Shown: positions 57,188 through 64,000 of the stretch, in pieces | How positions within the stretch are numbered: position 1 is the first letter of the stretch | Layout of the letters: each line of letters opens with the position of its first letter | Origin: CADEDH01 sp041394285 | GTDB taxonomy: Bacteria; Actinomycetota; Acidimicrobiia; Acidimicrobiales; SZUA-35 | Length of the DNA stretch: 64,000 nt | Direction of reading: 5' to 3' | NCBI GenBank assembly: GCA_041394285.1 | Contig: JAWKIL010000011.1 | Span: forward strand, 62,001-126,000 | Notes under the pieces: model-generated | The model's input: only the letters and a program-made list of their open reading frames with translations | What the model was told of the DNA's origin: nothing | Databases searched by the model: none | Translations under genes and position numbers: made by a program

Positions 57188-57360
57188 TTTCATGCCCCCA
57201 GACGCCACCGGTGACGGCCCCCGACATTAAACGGACCACGCTCTGATCTCATGCCCCCAGCCGTCACCGGTGACGGCCCCCGGCATCAGAGCGGACCACG
57301 CTCTGATCTCATGGCCCCCAGACGTCATCGGTGACGGCCCCCGGCATCAGAACGGACCGG
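57183..57360. repeat. Three tandem 60-base palindromic units between convergent genes
   Basis: Unit 1 at 57183-57240, unit 2 at 57241-57300, unit 3 at 57301-57360. Each reads CTGATCTCATGCCCCCAG, then a (G/C)CGTCACCGGTGACGG-type core, then CCCCCGGCATCAG and AGCGGACC. In unit 2 the core is a 16-base perfect palindrome and outer CTGAT/ATCAG arms also pair, so each folds into a long hairpin. Periodicity is close to 60 bases. The related element at 38566-38613 is likewise between convergent genes. There are no unique spacers, so this is not a CRISPR array. Likely bidirectional terminators or a REP-like repeat. Confidence 0.7.
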
Positions 57361-57370
57361 CGGGCGGGCG

Positions 57371-58450
57371 TCAGGTGCCGGGGCGGAGGCGCTCCCGCTG
57401 GGGGACGACCGTGTAGCGGGGGTCGGCGGCGGACTGCTGACCACCGTGGAACACCGCGAAGCGGCTGCACCACGATCCGGCGGCCAGCAGCGCTCCGGCG
57501 GCGGCGGCCCCCAGCCGGCTCCGCCCCCCGACGCTCAGCCCGAGCCCGGCCCCCGCCACCGTGCACCAGCGGGCGCCCCGGGCGTACCGCCCGGCCCGGC
57601 CCTGGCCCATCGGCTCGCCGGCCAGCCCGGCCCGCCGCTTCACCACCTCGGTGGCCACGAGCTCACCGACGGCACCGGCCAACCCCAGCCGCCGGGCCGG
57701 CGCCGACTGGCCCCGCGGCGCCGTCACGAGCGCCGCTCCGCCGGCGGCGGCCGCCGCCCCCGACACGAACAACCACGGCAGGTAGGGGCCGGCCTCGGCC
57801 CAGGTCGGCGTGGCGGTGTCGCCCAGGAGCACGCCGGTGTACGACGCCACCGCCGGGGCGAAGCCGGCCGCCCCGAGCCCCGCCGCCCGGCCCAACCGCA
57901 GCACGGCGGCCGCCCGCCCCTCCCCCAGCACGGCCGGAGCCAGCTCGCTGGCCGCCGCCGCCCCGGCCAGCGGCCCGTAGGCGGCCAACAGCCAGCTGCC
58001 GACGCTCATGGGCGAGGTGGGCTTGGCCACCCGGAGCATGTGGTGCATGCGGGACGGGCGTCCCAGGTCGTGGACCAGGGCGTAGGTCCCACCGCCGAGG
58101 GCGGCCAGGGCCGTGGCCCGGGTGGCCCGTCGCAACCCGGCCAGACCGGTGAGATCGGCCCCGGCGGCCAGCAGCGACGAGCCACCGGCCAGCCCGCCGA
58201 GAAACAGGTAGGCCGGGATGTCGGCCGTCCACGGCGACGGCCGCACCACCGGCCGGCCGTAGTACGAGGTGAACTCGGCGTCGGGCACCATCGGTTGCTC
58301 GCCCCCTCCCCGGCGCCGCCGGCGGGTCTGGGCCGGAGCCCCGTCCCCGCTCCGGTGGCCGTTGCCCGACGACGATCCGTCGGTCACGGTCCGGCCCCAG
58401 CTCCGGCCGGCACCGACGGCGGAGCGAACCCGATCCATCGTGCCGGTCAC
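57371..58450 (-). CDS. NrfD-type membrane subunit of formate dehydrogenase
   Basis: 359 residues from a GTG overlapping the FdhB stop (GTGA). A soluble Arg-rich N-terminus (about 1-85) leads to WTADIPAYLFLGGLAGGSSLLAAGADLTG and about eight to ten hydrophobic helices, the NrfD/PsrC pattern; LVHDLGRPSRMHHMLRVAKPTSPMSVGSWLLAAYG is a hallmark. It would take electrons from the iron-sulfur subunit to menaquinone. It replaces the cytochrome b556 subunit (FdnI) of the E. coli enzyme. Third gene of the operon. Its stop faces the triple palindrome. Confidence 0.85.
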   Translation of the reverse strand: MTGTMDRVRSAVGAGRSWGRTVTDGSSSGNGHRSGDGAPAQTRRRRRGGGEQPMVPDAEFTSYYGRPVVRPSPWTADIPAYLFLGGLAGGSSLLAAGADLTGLAGLRRATRATALAALGGGTYALVHDLGRPSRMHHMLRVAKPTSPMSVGSWLLAAYGPLAGAAAASELAPAVLGEGRAAAVLRLGRAAGLGAAGFAPAVASYTGVLLGDTATPTWAEAGPYLPWLFVSGAAAAAGGAALVTAPRGQSAPARRLGLAGAVGELVATEVVKRRAGLAGEPMGQGRAGRYARGARWCTVAGAGLGLSVGGRSRLGAAAAGALLAAGSWCSRFAVFHGGQQSAADPRYTVVPQRERLRPGT

Positions 58451-59292
58451 GACCGACCACCTCCCAGGAAGGCCACGGCGGCCGCCGCCGCCATCGTGCC
58501 GGCGGCCAGACCGGCCTGGCGCCACAATCGGCCGAGGCGCCGCGTCGGCACCTGGGGATCGGGCGGCAGGCCGTAGACCTCGGGCTCGTCGAGCAGCAGG
58601 AACATGGCGCCGGTGCCGCCCACTCCGTCGTGCGGATCGGCGCCGTAGAGCCGGGCCCCGGCCACGCCGGCCTGTTGCAGGGTCGCCACCCGGTCCCGGG
58701 CCCGGGAGCGCAGCTGGGCCAGCTCGCCGAACTGGATCGACTCGGTCGGGCAGGCCTTGGCGCAGGCCGGCTCCAGGTCGTCCCGCAGCCGGTCGTAGCA
58801 CAGGGTGCACTTCTGGGCCAGGCCCACCGCGGCGTCGTGGTCGGGCTCCTCCCGGCGGCCGATCACGCCGAACGGGCAGGCCGGCACGCAGTAGCCGCAG
58901 CCGTTGCAGATGTCGTTCTGCACCACCACCGAGTTGAACTCGGTGCGGAACAAGGCGCCGGTGGGGCACACGTCGAGGCAGCCGGCCTCGGTGCAGTGCT
59001 TGCACACGTCGGACTCCATCAGCCACCGGAACGACATCGCCTCGGCCCCACCGGGCCCGGGTTGGGCGGCGCCGGTCGGTGTGGCCAGCGGGCCGGGCGG
59101 CGCCACCGGCTGCTCGATGAACGCCACGTGGCGCCACGTCGACGCCCCGAGCCCGACGCTGTTGTCGTAGGACATGCCGGTCAGGGACAGCCCGTCCTCG
59201 GGGACGTGGTTCCACTCCTTGCACGCCACCTCGCACGCCTTGCAGCCGATGCAGACGCTGGTGTCGGTGAAGAATCCCATGGCGGTGCTCAC
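58447..59292 (-). CDS. fdhB: Formate dehydrogenase iron-sulfur (beta) subunit
   Basis: 281 residues from a GTG overlapping the fdhA stop. Ferredoxin-like cysteine groups: CIGCKACEVACKEWN, CKHCTEAGCLDVCPTGAL, CNGCGYCVPACPFGVIG, and CTLCYDRL with CAKACPTESI, four [4Fe-4S] clusters as in FdnH/HybA-type proteins. A C-terminal hydrophobic segment (LAAGTMAAAAAVAFLGGG) could anchor it beside the NrfD partner. Electron relay between the molybdenum/tungsten subunit and quinone. Confidence 0.9.
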   Translation of the reverse strand: MSTAMGFFTDTSVCIGCKACEVACKEWNHVPEDGLSLTGMSYDNSVGLGASTWRHVAFIEQPVAPPGPLATPTGAAQPGPGGAEAMSFRWLMESDVCKHCTEAGCLDVCPTGALFRTEFNSVVVQNDICNGCGYCVPACPFGVIGRREEPDHDAAVGLAQKCTLCYDRLRDDLEPACAKACPTESIQFGELAQLRSRARDRVATLQQAGVAGARLYGADPHDGVGGTGAMFLLLDEPEVYGLPPDPQVPTRRLGRLWRQAGLAAGTMAAAAAVAFLGGGRS

Positions 59293-62200
59293 TGGTCACC
59301 TCCATCGATGCCGGCCCGGACCCGGTAGCGGGCGACGTGATCGAGCAGGGCCGGCCCCCGGGGCCGCCGGCCGGCGGTTATGGCGCAGGTTGCCACCTTG
59401 GTCTCCTGGATGTGGACGTTGGGATCGAGCGAGATGGCGATCAGGTCGTTGGCCGAGTCACCGGTGGTGAGGCCGTTGGTGCCCCAGTGGTACGGCAAGC
59501 CGACCTGGTGGATGGTCCGCCCCGCCACCACCAGGGGCTGCAGCCGCTCCGTCACCAGCACCCGCGCCTCCACCGCGGTGCGGGAGGTGGTGATCGTGGC
59601 CCAGCCCCCATGCTCCAGCCCGGCGGTCGCCGCCAGTTCCGGGCTGACCTCGCAGAAGGGCTCGGGTTGGAGCTCCGACAGGTAGGGCAGCGTCCGGCTC
59701 ATGCCTCCGGCGGTGTGGTGCTCGGTGAGCCGGTAGGTCGTGAGCACGTGGGGATAGACCTCGGCGCCGGGCTCGCTGTCGCTGGGGTGGTAGCGGTTGC
59801 CCGGCCGGTCATAGGTCTCCCGGGCCGGGTTCGACTGCTGGCCGTAGAGCGGGTTGCGGAGCGGCGACTCCTCGGGCTCGTAGTGGGCCGGCAACGGCCC
59901 GTCGACCAGTCCGGCCGGGGCCCACAGCCACGCCTTGCCGTCGGACTGCATGATGAACGGCTCGTTGCCGGCGATCGCATCGGGGCCGATGGCATCGGGC
60001 GGCGCCTGGTAGTCGGGCCGTTTGTCCACGGCGAAGTCGGGCACGTCGTGGCCCGTCCAGCGCCCCTGGGACTCGTCCCACCACACGTAGGCCTTGCGCT
60101 CGCTCCACGGCCGGCCCTCGGGATCGGCCGATGCCCGGTTGTAGAGGATCCGGCGGTTGGCCGGCCACGCCCAGCCCCACTCCGGCGCCACCCAGCTCTG
60201 ATCCTGGCCCGGCTTGCGCCGGTCGGCGTGGTTGACGCCGTCGGCGTACACGCCGCAGTAGATCCAGCAGCCGCAGCGGGTGGACCCGTCGGCCTTGAGC
60301 TGGGTGTAGGCCGACAGCGGGGAGCCGTCGGGCCCGAACCCGTTGATCTCGGCCAGCACGGCCTGGGCCGACGGTTCGGCGAGCGGACCCTCCGTGGGGT
60401 AGTCCCAGGTCAGATCGAGCACGGGGCGATCGAGGTCGTCGGCCGACGACCCTCCGTCGGCGCCCGCCGCCGCCAGCTTGTCCCGGATGATCCGACCCAG
60501 GTGGTAGTAGAACCACAGCTCGCTGCGGGCGTCGCCCGGCGGCTCCACCGCCTGGTGGTGCCACTGCAGCATCCGCTGGGTGTTGGTGAAGCTGCCGTCC
60601 TTCTCGGTGTGGGCGGCGGCCGGGAACACGAAGACCTCGGTGCCGATGTCGTCGGTGCGCAGCTCGCCGGTGGCGATCTCCGGCCCGTCGAGCCAGAAGG
60701 TCGCCGTCTCGGTCATCACCAGATCCCGCACCACGAGCCAGTCCAGGTTGGCCAGACCCCGGCGCTGCATGCCGCCATTGGCCGACCCGACGGCGGGGTT
60801 CTCCCCCACCACGAAGTACCCGCCACCCCCCTGGTCGAGCTGGCGCATGACCGTGTTGTAGGTGCCGTGGTCGCCGGTGAGGCGGGGCAGGTAGTCGAAG
60901 CACCAGTCGTTGGCCTCGGTGGCGGCGTCGCCCCACCACGCCTTGAGCAGGCTCACGGTGTAGGCATCCATGTTCCCCCAGTAGCCCTTGGTGCCGGCGT
61001 CGGCCTCGATGAACGACGCCAGGTCGAGGTGCTCATGGGCGTGGGGCATCGGGATGTAGCCGGGGAGGATGTTGAACAGGGTCGGGATGTCGGTGGAACC
61101 CTGGATGCTGGCGTGGCCCCGCAGGGCCAGGATCCCGCCCCCGGGCCGGCCGATGTTGCCCAGCAGGGCCTGCAGGATGGCCGCCGTGCGGATGTACTGG
61201 ACCCCGACCGTGTGGTGGGTCCACCCCACGGCGTAGGCGAAGGCGGTGGTCCGCTCCCGGCCCGAGTTGCGGGTGATGGCCTCGGCCACCTTGGTGAACT
61301 GCTCGGGTGGCACGCCGCACACCTCGGCCACCATCTCCGGGGTGTAGCGGGCGAAGTGCCGCTTGAGCACCTGGAACACGCAGCGGGGGTGCTGGAGCGT
61401 CTCGTCGACCTCGGGGGTCCCCCGCATCGAGGGGCCGCCGCTGCCGTGGGTCTCCGACTTGGCCGCCGTCTTCGAGCTCCGCTTCGACGGCCGGTCGCGC
61501 TGGCCGCCGGCGGGGGCGGCCACCGTGCCCTCGTACTGCCAGGTGTCGGTGTCGTAGCCGTGCTCGTCGGCGTCGTAGCCGGAGAACAGGCCGTCGAGGT
61601 CCTCGGTGTCGGCGGCGTCCTCACGCAGGATCGTGCCGGCGTTGGTGTAGGCCGTCACGTACTCCCGGAACTCGAGCCCGTTGGACAGCACGTAGTTGAT
61701 CAGCCCGCCCAGGAAGGCGATGTCGGACCCGACCCGCAGCGGCACGTGGAGGTCGGCCAGGGCGCTGGTGCGGGTGAAGCGGGGGTCGACGTGGATGATG
61801 GTGGCCCCCCGGGCCTTGGCCTCCATGACCCACTGGAACCCCACCGGATGGCACTCGGCCATGTTGGAGCCCTCGATGACGATGCAGTCGGCGTTCTGCA
61901 GATCCTGCTGGAAGGTGGTGGCACCGCCCCGCCCGAACGAGGTCCCCAGACCGGGGACCGTGGACGAGTGTCAAATACGGGCCTGGTTCTCCACCTGCAC
62001 CATGCCCAGAGCGGTGTACAGCTTCTTCATGAGGTAGTTCTCCTCGTTGTCGAGGGTCGCTCCTCCCAGGCTGGCCAGCCCCTGGCAGCGGCGGGTCCGT
62101 TTACCGTCCTCCTCCCATTCCCAGCTCTGTCGCCGGGTGGCGATCACCCGATCGGCCACCATGTCCATCGCCGTGTCGAGATCGAGCTGCTCCCACCGGG

Positions 62201-62537
62201 TGCCGTGGGGCCGGCGGTAGTGGACGGTGCGCAACCGGGTGGGGCTCGTCACCAGCTGCTTGGATGCCGATCCCTTGGGGCACAGCCGACCCCGCGACAC
62301 CGGGCTGTCGGGGTCGCCCTCGATCTGCACCACCGCCCCGTCGCGTACGTAGACGTCCTGACCGCAGCCCACGGCGCAGAACGGACACACGCTCTTCACG
62401 ACCTTGTCGGCGGTGGCGGTGCGGGCGGTGAGGGCCTCGGTCCCGGCCGATCGGGCCGCCTCGCCCCGCCCCGACCGGTCGCTCCCGCGGAGCTGACGGA
62501 TCACGGGCCAGGCGTCGAGCATCGTGTCGAGATTCAT
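59289..62537 (-). CDS. fdhA: Formate dehydrogenase catalytic subunit, selenocysteine-containing (UGA at 61971-61973)
   Basis: 1082 residues when the UGA is read as Sec189. An N-terminal [4Fe-4S] group has Cys51, Cys54, Cys58 and Cys86 (VCPFCAVGC, GRLCPKG). The Sec context NQARI-U-HSSTVPGLGTSFGRGG matches the NQAR-U-H of FdnG/FdhF. The rest is the DMSO-reductase fold with molybdopterin-guanine-dinucleotide binding (NADCIVIEGSNMAECHP), plus VGWTHHTVGVQYIRTAAILQALLGNIGRPGGGILALRGH. A SECIS hairpin starts 12 bases after the UGA. No twin-arginine leader is seen, unlike FdnG, so the enzyme probably faces the cytoplasm. Formate oxidation to CO2 coupled to quinone. An annotation that stops at the UGA would split it into 188 aa plus a fragment. 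Confidence 0.92.
61941..61959 (-). promoter_or_regulatory. SECIS element of fdhA
   Basis: On the minus strand GGTCCCC-ggtct-GGGGACC: 7 perfect base pairs, loop GGUCU, starting 12 bases after the UGA. The E. coli fdhF SECIS loop also shows GGUCU, so both shape and loop match the classical SelB-binding hairpin. Confidence 0.85.
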
Positions 62538-62625
62538 CTACCGCTCCTCGGTCTCGCTGGCTTTCCACTGCGCCCCGCCCCGTCGGGGGCCCTTCCCCCG
62601 GGTCGCCACCGGCAAACGGACCTGC

Positions 62626-63999
62626 TCATCCCACGCCGGCGCCGGCGGCCGGAGCCGCCAGGTCGAGCTGACGCAGCTGTTCGGTGACGGGGAACAGGCG
62701 GTCGGGGCCGGCGACGTCGGCCAGGTCGTCGAGCGCGTGGCGCAGGCGCCGCCGCACCTGGAGCGACGATGCCCCCCAGTGCCGGATCTCGTCGAAGGCG
62801 AGGTGGACCAGACTCTCCCACGTGGGCACGGGGAGCAGGACCCGGGGCCGGCCGTCGTCGTCGAACTGGATCGACTCGGGCTCGGCCCGGCCGGCGATCC
62901 GCCGCAGCAGGGCGTGGATCTGGTCGATGCACTGCACGGCGGTGGTGGGATCGTTGATGCCGGGCGACAGGGCCCGTTCGGCGATGTCCACGAGCTGGCG
63001 GAGCCCGAAACCGGGGTCGCCCTCCATGGTCCGCTCGTCGCCGATCACCACCGTGCGGGACAGTTCCCGATCCTGCCGCTCCCGGTCCTGCCGCTCCCGG
63101 TCCTGGTCCTGCTGGTCGCGGTCCCGGCCGTCGCCGTTCCTGGCGCTGCGGTCCTCGGCCCGGGCCCGACCGGCGGGGTCGGCAGGGGCCACCCGCAGCA
63201 GCGGCGCTCCTTCCGGTACGAATTCGCCCACCCCCACCAGCACGGCCACCACCAGGTCGGCCTTGGCTGCCACCCGGGCCAGGACCGGTCCGTCGATGAG
63301 CTGGACCACACCGGAGCGGGGGGCGGCCACCATCCGGCCTCCTTCCACGTCGAGGCCGCCGTGGCCTCTGGCGCCGGGGCCCGGGTGGTCGGAGTCGAGC
63401 TCGTCGGGCATGACCCGGTCGATCGATCGCCGGGTCTCGGCCCCGATCCGCCCGATGATGCTCACCGCCCGGATCGACTGGGCGATGTGGTGGATGTAGC
63501 CCACGAACAACACCACGCTCAGGCCGACGAGCACGAAGGCGATGGTGATGGCGATGCCGGGGACGAACCGGTCCACCAGCCCGTCGGAACCGCGGACCTC
63601 CCGCAGCACGGTCAGGGCGTAGACGAAGGTGGCGAGGAACACGCCGAGCGACGACTGGCTGATCGGATCGCGCAGGAAGTTGCGCAGGGCCCGGGGGGAG
63701 AACTGGCTGCTCGTGAGCTGCAGGGTCACGATCGTGACCGAGAAGACCAGACCGGTGAAGCTGAGCATGGTGGAGGCGATGGCCGACAGGACCTCGCGGG
63801 CGCTCTGGGGGCCGCCGGTGAAGGCGAAGGTGTTGCCGGCCCGGGTGATGGCCCGGTCGATCTGCACCGTTCCCAGCGCCAGGCCGAACCCGGCGGCCAC
63901 CAGGGCCAGGGGCACGGTGAGCAGGGAGCCCCGGAGCCGGTCGTAGAACATCCGGGGATGGGCGAGAGGTGCAGGGAGGCGGAACGGTAACCGGGTCAC
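62626..63999 (-). CDS. DUF2254 family membrane protein
   Basis: 457 residues from a GTG at 63999; the frame may begin further upstream outside the window. Four N-terminal helices (LLTVPLALVAAGFGLALG, SAIASTMLSFTGLVFSVTIVTLQL, SLGVFLATFVYALTVL, AITIAFVLVGLSVVLFVGYIHHIAQ) with the conserved SSQFSPRALRNFLRD between helices 2 and 3. The soluble C-terminal part contains GLRQLVDIAERALSPGINDPTTAVQCIDQI. A strain-specific insert of repeated DRERQ units (DRDQQDQDRERQDRERQDRE) lies at about residue 300. Function unknown. It is 88 bases upstream of fdhA, which has its own weak SigF-like site (GTTT-N16-GGGAAG, 62592-62617). Confidence 0.85.
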   Translation of the reverse strand: MTRLPFRLPAPLAHPRMFYDRLRGSLLTVPLALVAAGFGLALGTVQIDRAITRAGNTFAFTGGPQSAREVLSAIASTMLSFTGLVFSVTIVTLQLTSSQFSPRALRNFLRDPISQSSLGVFLATFVYALTVLREVRGSDGLVDRFVPGIAITIAFVLVGLSVVLFVGYIHHIAQSIRAVSIIGRIGAETRRSIDRVMPDELDSDHPGPGARGHGGLDVEGGRMVAAPRSGVVQLIDGPVLARVAAKADLVVAVLVGVGEFVPEGAPLLRVAPADPAGRARAEDRSARNGDGRDRDQQDQDRERQDRERQDRELSRTVVIGDERTMEGDPGFGLRQLVDIAERALSPGINDPTTAVQCIDQIHALLRRIAGRAEPESIQFDDDGRPRVLLPVPTWESLVHLAFDEIRHWGASSLQVRRRLRHALDDLADVAGPDRLFPVTEQLRQLDLAAPAAGAGVG

Positions 64000-64000
64000 G

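Noticed and set aside
57183..57360. CRISPR array
   Set aside because: Units are directly adjacent palindromes with no variable spacers and no cas genes nearby.
59289..62537. fdhA as a pseudogene or frameshifted gene
   Set aside because: The TGA sits exactly at the known Sec position, frame is kept on both sides and a SECIS hairpin follows.

Overview
This is a 64 kb chromosomal segment from a very GC-rich actinobacterium. Frequent GTG starts, 4-base stop/start overlaps (ATGA, GTGA, TTGA), a ctaE-qcrC-qcrA-qcrB block, a usfX/sigF-like sigma cassette, an Rv2629-like protein and a DUF222/HNH protein all fit Actinomycetota. An Acidimicrobiia-type lineage is my guess and is not provable from this window. 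I saw no rRNA, tRNA, CRISPR array, insertion sequence or phage gene; this looks like ordinary chromosome.

Layout. Positions 1-7.8 kb hold an alcohol dehydrogenase fragment, a DUF222/HNH protein, a TetR repressor facing a three-gene operon (redoxin, haloalkane dehalogenase-like, unknown), a double-hotdog thioesterase and an MFS exporter. Positions 8-18.6 kb hold a secreted copper-radical-oxidase-like protein, AlkB, a luciferase-like oxidoreductase, a ROK kinase, a desaturase-Rieske fusion, a lipoprotein protease, a sterol-desaturase-family protein and another MFS transporter. Positions 18.7-47.7 kb are dominated by stress genes: universal stress protein, Rv2629-like factor, two STAS proteins, the PrkA/DUF444/SpoVR operon, a hemerythrin-esterase fusion, a GlsB-type protein, the anti-sigma/SigF cassette, GSP17M, Dps, superoxide dismutase, a large MASE1/GAF/PAS/PP2C/HATPase phosphatase, HtrA and MgtC. 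Positions 47.7-57.2 kb encode the cytochrome c oxidase and bc1 complex in two convergent operons plus CtaG and a cupin/JmjC protein. Positions 57.3-62.6 kb encode a formate dehydrogenase, followed by a DUF2254 protein.

Three results stand out. (1) Two genes contain an in-frame UGA that should be read as selenocysteine. One is the formate dehydrogenase catalytic subunit (UGA at 61971-61973, with a textbook SECIS hairpin just after it). The other is a redoxin with a DsbD-like C-terminal domain (UGA at 3109-3111, giving U-P-P-C at the redox site, also followed by a hairpin). Simple gene calling would split both. (2) A SigF-type promoter, GTTT-N15/16-GGGTA(C/G/T), occurs immediately upstream of at least ten transcription units here, so the window appears to hold both the sigma factor and a good part of its regulon. 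(3) Several intergenic palindromes recur, including three tandem 60-base units between convergent genes at 57183-57360 and a related long palindrome at 38566-38613.

How the genes work together: the RsbV-like and RsbW-like proteins and the big PP2C phosphatase would set SigF activity by partner switching. SigF would then drive small membrane and stress proteins, Dps/SOD, UspA and perhaps the ctaCDF oxidase operon. The formate dehydrogenase would feed quinone, which the bc1-aa3 chain oxidises.
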